A stretch of DNA of 64,000 nt, from the NCBI GenBank assembly GCA_963839095.1, contig CAWIUF010000011.1:1-64000 (forward strand), written 5' to 3'. The stretch is from Palsa-504 sp963839095 (GTDB lineage: Bacteria; Actinomycetota; Actinomycetes; Streptosporangiales; Streptosporangiaceae). Each line of letters starts with the position of its first letter. The first letter of the stretch is position 1. This document shows, one piece after another, positions 25,739 through 34,970 of the stretch. The notes beneath the pieces are model-generated. The model was not told the origin of the DNA. It saw only the letters and a program-made list of their open reading frames with translations, and did no database searches. The position numbers and the translations under genes were made by a program.

Positions 25739-27682
25739 TTACGGTCGGCCGCCGTCGAACGGCGCGGTGTAGGACGGCGGCCGGGTGCGCAGGGCCAGCG
25801 TCAGGGTCAGCTGGATGCGGGTGGAGCCGGGCAGGCGCACGGTCAGCCACGGACCGCCGACTCTGGCCCGGCGCTCGGTGACCGTCGGCTGGCCGTGCCC
25901 GTAGTCGTACAGGCCGCCGAGCCACGACCGGTCCGGGCAGGCGGTGTAGCGGACGGACTCGATGGTGTCCTCGGCGAACGCGCCGGCCTGCACGATCACG
26001 GTACGGTCCTGTTCGGGGTCGAGGTTGACCAGGTCGACGACGGTGGCCTGCGGGTCGATGCTGGAGACCAGGGCGGCGACCGAGGCGGGCAGGCCGGGGC
26101 GCCGCCGGTCCGCGTCGTAGTAGCGGACCCGGGCCTGCTGCAGCCCTCCGTTGTAGATCACCTGGGGGCCGCCCCAGGTCAGCTGGACCAGGGCCTCGGT
26201 GACGACCGGGTTGCACTGCTGCCACACGTGGATGTCGGCCTCGGCTATGTCGGTGTCACGCCAGGCCTGCATGCGGGCCAGCCGGTGGCGGGCCTGAGCC
26301 TGGGCGGCGGCCAGGATCTGCTCCGGGTAACCCGGGTTGTCGCCGGCGAGGTACGTGAACCAGGGCTCCTCGTGCCCGGCCTCCTCCTTACTGCGGAAGG
26401 AGCGCACGGTGCCCCAGTCGTACCCGGCCGCCTGGCGCAGCTCGTCCAGCCGCTGCCGGTCGGCCGGGTCGCTGCCGTGATGCCACAGCGCCACCGGAAC
26501 GGCGGCGAGCATCGGGTTGTAGTCGAACCAGCCGCGGTCGCTGTGCCGGTACGGCACCAGCAACGTCGGGATGGTCACGTCCTCGGCCAGCTGCGGGTGC
26601 CACTTGGAGGCTAGCGAGGAGTCCGATTCGGCGTACGCCATCACCTTGCCGTTCGCGATCATCGTGTCCAGGGCGGGTCGCACCAGGTCCAGGTAGCCGT
26701 CGTCGCCGGTGGCGGTGGCGGCGGCCAGTGCGGCCACGGCGGCGGCGGAGCCGACGCTGTACCAGCCGTGCGGCCAGGACCAGCCGTAGTGCCCGCCGTA
26801 CCAGCGCCCGTCCAGGAGGCTGCCGACCACGCCGTCCGGACCCACGTTGTCCGGGATGACGCCGTGGTTCGCCGCGGCGCGTTCCCGCCACGCGCCGGCG
26901 TACTGCTCGATCCAGTCGCGGTAGCGCGGGTCGCCGGTCGCGATCCAGGCGTTCAGGACGAGCCCGGTGGCGGCGAGGTTCACCGCGGTGTCGCCGGTGC
27001 CCATCCGGGCGGTCATCTGGCCGGCCAGCCGCGGGTCCCGCGCCCGGGCGGGCTCGGGCGCGCCGTCGGGCACCAGCCAGTCGAGCGGGAAGCCGTAACT
27101 GCGCGCTTCCGCGTCCAGCCAGGGATAGTGCGGGCCGTCGAACAGGCCGGACCGGCCGGGGTCGGAGCCGTTGTGGGGACGGCGGATGATGCGGCGGGCG
27201 GGGTCGTAGTTGCCGTGCGCGGGATCGACGTACAGCTCGGCGAACCGCACCGCCCGTCCGGCCCAGCGGGACGGGCTGGCCATGGTCAGGAAGTACAGCA
27301 GGAGCAGGCTCTCGCCCTGGTGGAACCAGTCGTACCCGCGCTCGTACTCGCCGGAGAGCATGCCGAGCTCGGTCAGCTGCGCGGTGACCCCCTCCCAGTG
27401 CCGTTCGGCCTGGGGCAGCAGGTCGTCGGCCCCGCCGAGCAGGTACAGCTGCGGCCAGTTGAAGAACGCCTCGTAGAAGTCGTCGACACCGTCCCGGGAG
27501 GTCAGCTCATGACGGTAGGTCAGCCGCCCGTCCGGGCCGGTGAAATCGCGGGCGAACCGGCGCCAGGCCTGGTCGAGCAGGTCGAACAGCTGCCGCTCGG
27601 CCAGCGCCCAGCCGGGCGGCTCGAGCAGCGGCACCGATGCTGTGATCACCGGGGCCGCGATGCTGGCATGCGTCATGGTCAC
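25739..27682 (-). CDS. Large soluble protein of alpha/alpha-toroid type, putative glycosidase
   Basis: 647 residues from GTG 27682, overlapping the permease stop (ATG 27676 possible). No signal peptide or membrane helix. It is rich in Trp, Tyr and paired acidic residues and has helical-repeat segments such as FYEAFFNWPQLYLLGGADDL, then YERGYDWFHQGESLLLLYFL and WYGGHYGWSWPHGWYSVGS, as found in (alpha/alpha)6-barrel glycosidases and lyases, followed by a beta-rich C-terminus. I cannot place it in a named family. As the last gene of a sugar ABC transporter operon it probably processes the imported saccharide in the cytoplasm. Confidence 0.7.
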   Translation of the reverse strand: MTMTHASIAAPVITASVPLLEPPGWALAERQLFDLLDQAWRRFARDFTGPDGRLTYRHELTSRDGVDDFYEAFFNWPQLYLLGGADDLLPQAERHWEGVTAQLTELGMLSGEYERGYDWFHQGESLLLLYFLTMASPSRWAGRAVRFAELYVDPAHGNYDPARRIIRRPHNGSDPGRSGLFDGPHYPWLDAEARSYGFPLDWLVPDGAPEPARARDPRLAGQMTARMGTGDTAVNLAATGLVLNAWIATGDPRYRDWIEQYAGAWRERAAANHGVIPDNVGPDGVVGSLLDGRWYGGHYGWSWPHGWYSVGSAAAVAALAAATATGDDGYLDLVRPALDTMIANGKVMAYAESDSSLASKWHPQLAEDVTIPTLLVPYRHSDRGWFDYNPMLAAVPVALWHHGSDPADRQRLDELRQAAGYDWGTVRSFRSKEEAGHEEPWFTYLAGDNPGYPEQILAAAQAQARHRLARMQAWRDTDIAEADIHVWQQCNPVVTEALVQLTWGGPQVIYNGGLQQARVRYYDADRRRPGLPASVAALVSSIDPQATVVDLVNLDPEQDRTVIVQAGAFAEDTIESVRYTACPDRSWLGGLYDYGHGQPTVTERRARVGGPWLTVRLPGSTRIQLTLTLALRTRPPSYTAPFDGGRP

Positions 27683-28552
27683 TGCTTCACCGCCCCGCCG
27701 AGCATCCCGCGCACCAGCGCCCGCTGCGACAGCAGGAACACGATCGCGACGGGCACGACGCCGAGCAGCGTGGCGAGCGCCAGTTCCGGCCGGAAGATGT
27801 TCAATTGCTGGCCGCCACCGCCCTGGGCCGGGTTGAAGGAGGGGGTCGACGATAGCAGGTCAGAGAGACCGACCTGGATCGGGTACTGCGACGAGTCCGC
27901 GAGGACGGCGAACGGGAGGAAGAAATTGTTCCAGTCGGCCGCGAAGCTGAAGAAGAAGACGAGCGCGACGATGGGCTTGGCCAGCGGCAGCGCGACGCGG
28001 CGGAACGTCTGCCATTCGCTGGCGCCGTCCACGCGCGCCGCGTCGAGCAGGTCGCGTGGGATAGCGGTCGCGTAGTAAAGGTACGCGAGGTAGACCCCGA
28101 ACGGGAAGAACGCGAACGGCAGGATGACCGAGAGCACGCTCCCGATCAGGTGCATCGCGTTGAGCTCGAGGAAGATCGGGAGCACGAGCGCCGCCGCGGG
28201 CATGATCATCACGACGAGCGTCAGCGTCAGCACGGCCCGGCGGCCGGGGAAGTTCCCGAGGGCGAGGCCGTCAGCCGGCCGGGATCGCCGTCGCCAGCAC
28301 GATCGCCGTCGCGCTGACCGCGTACAGCAGCGAGTTGCCGATCCAGGTGCGGTAGATGTGGTCGCTGAAGGCGTCGAGGTGGTCCCACGCCAGCGCGATC
28401 TGGTGGAAGCTGCCGAACGAGAGCGGGCTGCTGGTGACGAGGGCGCCATCGGCCTTGGTCGGGGCGAGGATCAGCCAGAGGACGGGTATCACGAAGAAGA
28501 CGGCGAACGCCGCGAGGACCGCGAGCCGCAGGCCGCGTGCCGTGAAACGCAT
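27679..28552 (-). pseudogene. Carbohydrate ABC permease, MalG type, frameshifted
   Basis: ATG 28552 follows GGAGG and overlaps the stop of the upstream permease. The first part (LAVLAAFAVFFVIPVLWLIL, then WIGNSLLYAVSATAIVLATA) is in one frame; near 28272 it shifts by one base and continues LGNFPGRRAVLTLTLVVMIM. The EAA loop, DAARVDGASEWQTFRRVALP, that docks on the ATPase is intact. The protein would form half of the membrane channel. No ATPase gene is in this operon, so a shared MsiK-type ATPase is inferred. Confidence 0.82.
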
Positions 28553-29310
28553 CAATCCTCCCTGGAGAACAGTCCGGTGCGCGTGACGATCAGCACCGCG
28601 GCGATCAGGCCGATCATGAGCAGGTCGACGGCGATGGCGGCGGCGGCGTTGAAGTCCCCGTACCGGAAGGCCAGCTGGTACGCCAGCTGGTTCGAGGACC
28701 AGGTGTCGGGGACGAGGCCGAGGCTCGCCTCGTTGACGAGCTGCGGCTCGATGAAGAGCTGCGTCCCGGTCGCGAACGACAGGATGATCATGTAGGCGAT
28801 CCACTTGCGGATCAGCGGCAGCTTCAGCCGCAGGGCGATGGTGAGCGGGCCGGCCCCGTCGATGCGGGCGGCCTCCTCGAGTTCGTCGCGGGATCGTGTT
28901 CAGCGCGCCGTACATGACGACGATCCAGCCGCCGGCGCCGGTCCAGAATGCGATCATCGCGAAGACGAACGGCAGCTTCCCGGGCGCGATCGACTGGACG
29001 AACAGCTGAATCCCGAATACGTGGTGCAGCAGGAACGAGAAGGGGCTGACGGCCGGGTCGAGCATGAACAGCCAGACCAGGACGGACGCCGCGCCGGCCA
29101 GCGCGCCTGGCATGTAGAACAGGAAGCGGAAGGTCGCCGAGACCCGGTTCGCGCGTCCGTGCAGGAGCAGCGCCAGCCCGACGACGAAGACGATGAGCGT
29201 CCCGAGCCAGAGGCTCGTGTACTCCAGGATGTGCTCGAAGGCGGGGACGAAGCGGTAGTCCTGAACGTCCGCACGAAGTTGTGGAAGCCTGTCACGCCGC
29301 CGTTCTCGTT
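28552..29310 (-). pseudogene. Carbohydrate ABC permease, MalF type, damaged
   Basis: Three frames must be joined: VTGFHNFVRTF near 29290, then FVPAFEHILEYTSLWLGTLI to VVMYGALNTIP, then from about 28905 the EAA-loop region and LATGTQLF-like end to the stop at 28552. Expected shifts lie near 29263 and 28905. The start and first membrane helix cannot be found; the space between the binding-protein end and this gene is about 100 bp too short, so a small deletion is likely. Partner of the MalG-type permease. Confidence 0.75.
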
Positions 29311-30696
29311 CGTGACGGCGCAGGTCGAGCGCGTCGCACGATGCTCGGCAGTCGGAACGGCAGGACGGCTCGATGAACGACGCTACTGCGCAGGCAGCGA
29401 CTGCGCAGCCCGGTGACGACGGTGTTGGACCAGACGGGCTGGTCCGGATAGGTGACAAGGTTCCACCCCTTCCAGATCAGCGACGCCGCTGCCTTGAGCG
29501 CCGGCGTCGGATCGGAGGCGAAGTAGGGGTTCGCGGCCAGGCTCGCCAGCCATTGGGTGGCGAGGGGCGCGTAGGCCGGGTAGCCTGGCCGCGCATTCGC
29601 GCCGGTCGGATTGAAGACCGTGGTGGCCCACGTGACGAAGTCGGCGGCGGTCGCGAGGTTCGTGGAGTGCCTGGCGATGATCCACGGGCCGCCGCCGACC
29701 TGGCCGGTCGTGATCGGCGTCTCGTTCCCCCACTGCAGCGGCATCGCGGCCGTCATCTGCCCGGCCGGGATGTGCAGCGTCGACAGGAACACGTCATGCC
29801 CGTACCAGGCCGGTCCCGGCATCATCAGGACCTTGTCGCTGGCTCCGCCGTACTTCTTGGCGAAGTCGGGGGTGAACACGCTCAGCGGCGGCACCGTTCC
29901 GTCCTTGATCACCGGGTCAAGCAGGCTGGCCATCTCGGTGCAGTGCGCATCCGCCGGGTTGATGAGGACGCTGCTCCCCTGCACCTGCTGGAGCGGGCAC
30001 TGGTTGCCCCAGAAGTAGATCCAGTGGCTGAACGACTCCCCGCTGGTCCCGATGACATAGCCGGGATGCTGGGCCGCGACCTTCTGGCCGAGCGCCGCCC
30101 ACTGCTGCCACGTGGTGGGAACCGTGGTAGCCGAACTTGTCCATCAGCTTCTTGTTGACCCAGAGCACATCCTGGGCGAGGTTGTCCTGGACGCAGTACT
30201 GCGTGCCGTTGATCGTGCACTGGGCGGTCGACGGCGCCGGCCACTGGCTGAGCAGGCTCTGCGGGATGAGGCCGGTGACCGGCGCGGCGAAGTCGAACGG
30301 CTTCTGCGCCATCCAGACCGGGTCCTGGACCTGCTCGCTGAAGATGACATCCGGCCAGCCTTTGCCGGTCCGGTTCCACAGCTGGATCTTGGCCTGCAAC
30401 GTCGTCGCGCCGTTGGCGTCCCCGTCAAAGCTGACGATGTGGACGTGCACGTTCGGATGGGCCTTGGCGTAAGCCTGCGCCACCGGCAGCCGGACCGCGT
30501 CGACCCAGACGGTCAGCGAACCGCCGACCTTGCCTGAGGCCGAGCTGGCGGGCGCGCCCGATGTCGATGAGCTGCTGGAGCAGGCCCCGACGACGACGGC
30601 CAGCCCGATCGTGACCAGCGATGTCAGCGTGGTCCGTCTCAGTCGGCGTGACCAGGGCCACTGCGGCCCGGACCCCTTGAAAATCCTCAGGGCCAT
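29292..30696 (-). pseudogene. Sugar ABC transporter substrate-binding lipoprotein, frameshifted
   Basis: ATG 30696 follows GGAGG. Signal peptide with basic start (RRLRR) and lipobox VVVGAC, Cys39 being the lipid anchor. SBP_bac_1 features follow: GGSLTVWVDAVRLPVAQAYA then WPDVIFSEQVQDP. Near 30118 a one-base shift occurs; the family resumes as TTWQQWAALGQKVAAQHPGY, then GGPWIIARHSTNLATAADFV and ends with LIWKGWNLVTYPDQPVW. After NTVVTGL the C-terminus is unlike the family, in line with the damaged junction to the permease. Confidence 0.82.
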
Positions 30697-30992
30697 AGTT
30701 ACCTCCACTACGTGGTTTAGTCGCCCGGTCCGCCGTCACGGCGGCAGGACAACAGAGCTTGATGAGTACTATTTATCGCGCCGATCTTGGCGCGCGGTGG
30801 AACCCGTTCGCCGGCTGGCCGGCGGTTCGGTTAACAGGACATGAGCTGCATGTTTCCCAAGCATTATTAGGACAGTAGGAACCGGTCTCGGTCAAGGCCA
30901 TAAGACCGCCTATTTTCAAAATATCCCGATACTGCTGGGCGATATGTCAATAAATTTCCGTTTTATCCAGGATCTTGAGCGAAAAATAAGTA

Positions 30993-31036
30993 GTATCTAT
31001 CTTGTTGATCATGTCACGTATGGATAAGATCGATAC
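30993..31036. promoter_or_regulatory. Inverted repeat before the GntR gene, possible operator
   Basis: Arms GTATCTATCTT (30993-31003) and AAGATCGATAC (31026-31036) match at ten of eleven positions, with a 22-bp spacer. It sits in an unusually AT-rich stretch (30835-31040) of the 396-bp gap between the divergent binding-protein and GntR genes; no gene is seen in this gap. A GntR/FadR-type dimer-of-dimers site is a guess. Confidence 0.4.
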
Positions 31037-31092
31037 AGGCCAGCGAACGGGGCGGCTGTGCCCGTGCCCGGTAACGATGGAAGATAGGAGCT

Positions 31093-31872
31093 GTGGATGG
31101 TGTCCCCCTGACGAGCGACCGGGCGGAGGCGCCCGCGGCGGATGAGGCCGGGCCCGGGACATCCGGCGCCTACCGGCCCCGCTACGAGCTGGTAGCCGAG
31201 GAGATCCTGCAGCTGATCGGCGAGCTCCTCCTGGGCCCAGGCGACCGGATGCCCACCGAGAAGGAACTGGCCGCCCGGCTGGGCACCAGCCGTACGGTCG
31301 TCCGCGACGCGGTCAAGATCCTCTCGGCGACCGGCCGGGTCAGCGCCCAGAAGGGACGCGGCCTGTACGTCGCCGATAGCGAGAGCATGCTCGGGGCCAG
31401 GCAGTGGGGCGGGTTCTTCGTCCCCACCAACCTCGACCACATCTTCATGCTGTTCGAGTTCCGGCGCGTCCAGGAGACGCAGGCCGCCAGGCTCGCCGCC
31501 AAGCGCGCCAGCCCTTCCGAGCTGCGGGTGGTCGAAGACGCGGTGCAGACCTGCCGCCACGGCTACGCCAGCGGCGACAACGCGGAATTCGACCAGGGCG
31601 ACGACGCCTTCCACCTCGGCGTCGCCGCCGCCTCGCACAACTTCTTCCTCGTCTCCGCCGTCCGCGAGGCCCGCATGCTGCAGCGCCGGGCCAGCGTCAT
31701 CGGCCTGCGCGGGCTGGGCGGCCACGCCGACGCCGCCGTCGGCGAGCACGAAGCGATCTACCGCGCCATCCGGGACGGCGATCCCGAGGCAGCCGCCCAG
31801 GCCACCTCCGTGCACCTGGACAACACGCTCGAGGACTACCGCCGCGAGATCCAGCGCCGCGTGTTCGGCTGA
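31093..31872 (+). CDS. FadR-type GntR family regulator
   Basis: 259 residues from GTG 31093, with AGGAG upstream. Winged helix: LVAEEILQLIGELLLGPGDR, then PTEKELAARLGTSRTVVRDA and GRVSAQKGRGLYV. The C-terminal all-helical FCD domain has the metal/ligand residues D and three His: DQGDDAFHLGVAAASHN near 172-188 and VGEHEAIYRAI near 218-228. FCD proteins bind small organic or sugar acids. Divergent from the sugar ABC operon, which it most likely represses. Confidence 0.9.
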   Translation: MDGVPLTSDRAEAPAADEAGPGTSGAYRPRYELVAEEILQLIGELLLGPGDRMPTEKELAARLGTSRTVVRDAVKILSATGRVSAQKGRGLYVADSESMLGARQWGGFFVPTNLDHIFMLFEFRRVQETQAARLAAKRASPSELRVVEDAVQTCRHGYASGDNAEFDQGDDAFHLGVAAASHNFFLVSAVREARMLQRRASVIGLRGLGGHADAAVGEHEAIYRAIRDGDPEAAAQATSVHLDNTLEDYRREIQRRVFG

Positions 31873-31888
31873 AGCGCCGCCCCCTCGG

Positions 31889-32641
31889 CTAGGCGGCGCG
31901 GCGCCCGCCGTCGACGTCGAGGACGGCTCCATGGACGAAGCTGGCTTCGTCGCCGGCCAGGTAGCTGATGGCGGAGGCGATCTCTCCGGGGGCGGCCGGG
32001 CGGCCGGCCGGGGCCAGGGAGGCGAGCTGGTCCAGCTGGTCGCCCATCGCCTCGGTGCCCTCGGTGCGGGTCGGGCCGGGACTGACCGCGTTGACCCGGA
32101 CCCCGTTCGGCCCGAACTCCGCCGCCCAGGCCTTGGTGAGCAGGGTCAGCGCGGCCTTGCTCGACCCGTACAGGGCCATCCCCGCCACCCCGAAGTGGGC
32201 GACCATGGTCAGCACGTTGATGACCGAGCCGTGGCCGCGGGCCGCCATGGCGGGCGCCAGTTCGCCGGTCAGGATGAAGGGTGCCTTGACGTTGACGGCG
32301 TAGACGGTGTTGATGTCGGCATCGCTGGCATCCCGGGTGGGCCCGAACGGGAAGACGCCGGCATTGTTGACGAGGATGTCCACGTGACCGCCGCCGAGTT
32401 CGGTAGCGCGGCGGGCCAGCGCGCGCACCGAGTCGGCGTCGGCCAGGTCCGCGGCGATGAAGTCGGCCTTCCCGCCGTCCGCGCGGATTTCGGCGACGAC
32501 CGCGTCGCCGCGGCCGGCGTCCCGGCCGCTAATCAGAACGTGCGCGCCGCGCCGGGCCAGGGACAGGGCGGTGGCCCGCCCGATTCCGCTGGTCGCGCCG
32601 GTCACCAGGGCGGCAGTCCCGGCCAGGTCGGCAGATGTCAT
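31889..32641 (-). CDS. Short-chain dehydrogenase/reductase
   Basis: 250 residues from ATG 32641, chosen for AAGGAAA upstream. Has GATSGIGRA, NNAGVFPFG, and the catalytic YGSSKAA with Ser in the preceding strand region VLTMVAH (the usual Ser is replaced or shifted here). The C-terminus HGAVLDVDGGRRAA is of the classical SDR type. It diverges from a TetR gene across two operator-like palindromes and so is the probable TetR target. Confidence 0.9.
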   Translation of the reverse strand: MTSADLAGTAALVTGATSGIGRATALSLARRGAHVLISGRDAGRGDAVVAEIRADGGKADFIAADLADADSVRALARRATELGGGHVDILVNNAGVFPFGPTRDASDADINTVYAVNVKAPFILTGELAPAMAARGHGSVINVLTMVAHFGVAGMALYGSSKAALTLLTKAWAAEFGPNGVRVNAVSPGPTRTEGTEAMGDQLDQLASLAPAGRPAAPGEIASAISYLAGDEASFVHGAVLDVDGGRRAA

Positions 32642-32666
32642 GTCGGTTTCCTTCCAGACGGCTAAC

Positions 32667-32682
32667 TGGGTCGTGCAACCCA
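32667..32682. promoter_or_regulatory. TetR-type half-matching palindrome, site 1
   Basis: TGGGT-CGTGCA-ACCCA, preceded by AAC, resembles site 2 at 32697 (shared AACTGGGTYGTRCAA). It lies 26 bp upstream of the SDR start. Confidence 0.55.
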
Positions 32683-32696
32683 CCATGGCAGGCAGA

Positions 32697-32718
32697 AACT
32701 GGGTTGTACAATCCAGTT
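32697..32718. promoter_or_regulatory. TetR-type palindrome, site 2
   Basis: Arms AACTGG and CCAGTT enclose TTGTACAA with one unmatched base on each side, giving a nearly perfect 22-bp dyad. It lies 18 bp before the TetR start codon. With site 1 it forms a pair of operators between divergent genes. Confidence 0.7.
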
Positions 32719-32735
32719 AGTGCTAAGCTCAGCCC

Positions 32736-33168
32736 ATGACTGGGGACGGGACCGGGACAGGGGACGAGCGGCGGCTGACCCGCCGGGGACAGGAAACGCG
32801 GCAGCGGATCCTCGCGGCCGCGGCTGAGCTGATCTTCGACCGCGGCGTGCCGCGGCGGCTGTCCCCTCGGCACCCTGGGCGCCGAGCTGGCCGAGATCGA
32901 CGACGTCGCGCGGATGGCGGTGGCCCGCGGGTTCGGCCGCTGGGAGGCCAGGATCCGCGACGGGCTCCGGGCCATGCACGACCGCGGCGAGCTCCCGGCC
33001 GGCGCGGACCCGGACGACCTCGCGCTCGCCACGCTCGCCGCCTTGCAGGGTGGCCTGCTCCTAGCCCAGGTCCAGCGTGATTCCCGGCCGATCGAGGTCG
33101 CCCTCGACGCGATGATCGACCGCATCCAGGCCCTCACGGAGAAGGCGGCCACCGGAGCGGCCCGGTAG
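32736..33168 (+). pseudogene. TetR family repressor with internal deletion
   Basis: ATG 32736. The first 36 residues (RRGQETRQRILAAAAELIFD) are a TetR N-terminus. The next expected part, the recognition helix and start of the ligand domain (about 60 residues), is missing. In another frame the C-terminal domain resumes as PLGTLGAELAEIDDVARMAV and runs to the stop at 33166-33168. Loss of the recognition helix means it cannot bind the two intact operators, so the divergent SDR gene may now be expressed constitutively. Confidence 0.75.
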
Positions 33169-33208
33169 TTCCGGCTTTGCGCGAACCTGGTTGATATGCG
33201 GCCGGGCG

Positions 33209-34171
33209 CTAGTGGACGGCCGAGGGCGGGGGGCGCCATGCTTGCCAGCCGGGGTGGACGGCGAAGAAACGGGAAGGGCCTGGCTGTCTGGCGGCCAGCT
33301 CTGCCCTGGGGCGCAAGTCAAGGCCGGCCGGGACCGGTTCCCACCACGGCTCGTCGTGGAACAGCCTGCTGAACACTTCCCGGCCATGGCCTGCCGGGCC
33401 GAGAACGAGCTCGGACGGAGCCGGGTGATCGGGCGTCTGCCAGCGGAAATCGCCGGAGATCCGTAGTGCCGAGCCGGTGTTAGGCAGCGCCGCGTGCGGC
33501 GTGAGGCAGTGGAAGATGAGCACGTCACCGGGCTGGTAGCTGGTCGTGGCCCAGCCTGGTTCGGACCCGCCGAGCGGACGTGGCGGCTGAGGCGGCCAAT
33601 GGTGACCGCCCGGCTGCACGGCGAGCCCGCCCAGCCGGAGCGGTATCTCCATCAGCGGCAGCCAGCTGGTCAGCATGTCCTGGCCGCCGCCGACCGCGTA
33701 GTCGTAGTGGACGTAGCGGCCGCGGGCGCGAGGACCGGGCCGCTCGGGGTAAACGGCGCGCAGCACCTTGACCGGGTAGGAGAACGCCCCCGCACCGAGT
33801 ATCCGCCGCACCGTCGCGCGCAACGGCGCAAGATAGGGAACCTGATTGAACTGTGCGCATGTCAGTGCCGCCCGGAAGCCGGGATCGGACAGGCCGCCGG
33901 CCGAGTTGAGCGCACGGGGCGGCCCGGACGGCGTGCCGTCCGGGCCGGCCCAGCCGCCGTCGCGCAGCCGTGCGAGCACGGTCGCGCCGGCCGCCCGCAA
34001 CGTGCCGGGCGGCAGCAGGCCACGGAAGAACAGGTAGCCGGCCTCCGCTAGCCGCTGGCGGAGGCCGGCGGGATCATGCAGCACGCTGCTGGAATCTGCC
34101 AGTTCGTCCACGTGCCCACGGTAACTTTCGTTCCTGGGACGACGGTGTGCGCCGATATTTACAGCTGACAC
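33209..34171 (-). CDS. Phytanoyl-CoA dioxygenase (PhyH) family protein
   Basis: 320 residues from GTG 34171, chosen because AAGGGG is six bases upstream (ATG 34201 lacks a ribosome binding site). It is a cupin-fold Fe(II)/2-oxoglutarate oxygenase: the metal ligands are His and Asp in RYVHYDYAVGG (about 170) and the distal His in HCLTPHAALPNTG (about 247); Arg in SALRISGDF would bind 2-oxoglutarate. Substrate unknown. It follows the F420-type reductase gene on the same strand, separated by a strong nested inverted repeat. Confidence 0.82.
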   Translation of the reverse strand: MSAVNIGAHRRPRNESYRGHVDELADSSSVLHDPAGLRQRLAEAGYLFFRGLLPPGTLRAAGATVLARLRDGGWAGPDGTPSGPPRALNSAGGLSDPGFRAALTCAQFNQVPYLAPLRATVRRILGAGAFSYPVKVLRAVYPERPGPRARGRYVHYDYAVGGGQDMLTSWLPLMEIPLRLGGLAVQPGGHHWPPQPPRPLGGSEPGWATTSYQPGDVLIFHCLTPHAALPNTGSALRISGDFRWQTPDHPAPSELVLGPAGHGREVFSRLFHDEPWWEPVPAGLDLRPRAELAARQPGPSRFFAVHPGWQAWRPPPSAVH

Positions 34172-34190
34172 GAGCGACCCCTTAGGTGAT

Positions 34191-34234
34191 CCGTCAACCA
34201 TTATCAGGGCGCATGACGCCCTGTTTGTTGACGG
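34191..34234. promoter_or_regulatory. Nested inverted repeat (operator or attenuator)
   Basis: Outer arms CCGTCAAC and GTTGACGG enclose inner arms CAGGGCG and CGCCCTG around CATGA. The inner stem is 7 bp and perfect. It lies between the end of the reductase gene (34252) and the start of the PhyH gene. There is no U-run, so a classical terminator is doubtful. The GTTGAC half-sites match those before the MarR gene at 34905-34960. Confidence 0.6.
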
Positions 34235-34251
34235 CTTGGACCTGGGGATAC

Positions 34252-34875
34252 TCAGCTGGGAAGTTCGGTGACGCCGAGGGCGAAGTCCCAGTTCCCCACC
34301 CCGTGGCGGGCGAGGCCCATCACGACCAGGCCCGCTCCTTCCAGCCAGTACGCCATTTCCAGGCCGCCGACGTCCAGCGGGCGCAGCCCGAGGCTCTCGA
34401 TGAACGCCTCTACGGCCGCCTTGGCCTGCGCATTGTCGCCGGCGATGAAGACGTCGGGCCGGCCCTTCTCCAGGACATGACCGAAGATGGTGTTGAACGC
34501 CTTGACCACGCTGGCGCTGGCCGGGGCTGCCCCGGCGGCTTCCTGCGCGATCGAGGTGCCCTCGCCGTGGGCCAGGCCGTCGGCCGCGGCATTGAAGGGG
34601 TTGCTGATGTCGACGATGACCTTGCCCGCGAGGGCGTCTCCGTACTGGGCGACGACCGGGACGACACTGGCGTACAACAGGGCCACGATGACGATATCCC
34701 CGGCCGGGACGGCGCCCCACTCTCCCGTCGTGGCGCTGCCGCCGAGAGCCCTGGCCAGGTTAGCGGCCTTGGACTGATCGCGGCCCAGGATCTCGACGGT
34801 GTTGCCGCCCGCGACCGCCAGCGCGCCGATGGCGCGGGCCATGTTCCCGGTGCCGATGATGCTGATGCTGCTCAT
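34252..34875 (-). CDS. NADP/F420-dependent oxidoreductase (FNO-like)
   Basis: 207 residues from ATG 34875. Rossmann start SISIIGTGNMARAIG, then VEILGRDQSKAANLARALGG, with a substrate loop KVIVDISNPFNAAADG and a hydrophobic C-terminus. This is the F420-dependent NADP reductase family, which moves hydride between NADP and F420 or similar partners. Divergent from the MarR gene, whose probable operators overlap its promoter, so MarR control is inferred. Confidence 0.85.
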   Translation of the reverse strand: MSSISIIGTGNMARAIGALAVAGGNTVEILGRDQSKAANLARALGGSATTGEWGAVPAGDIVIVALLYASVVPVVAQYGDALAGKVIVDISNPFNAAADGLAHGEGTSIAQEAAGAAPASASVVKAFNTIFGHVLEKGRPDVFIAGDNAQAKAAVEAFIESLGLRPLDVGGLEMAYWLEGAGLVVMGLARHGVGNWDFALGVTELPS

Positions 34876-34904
34876 GACGTGTCCCGTCCTGATTGACGAC
34901 GCAA

Positions 34905-34960
34905 AGGTTGACTGGTCCACCTTAAGCGGAGTTTGTTGATGAGTCAACCAATCGGTTAGC
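34905..34960. promoter_or_regulatory. MarR-type operator region
   Basis: Two related sites: GGTTGACTGGTCCACC (34907-34922) and the imperfect palindrome TTGTTGA-TGAG-TCAACCAA (34932-34950). Both sit between the divergent reductase and MarR genes. The GTTGAC element recurs in the nested repeat at 34191-34234. Confidence 0.6.
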
Positions 34961-34970
34961 ATGGAGGCAG

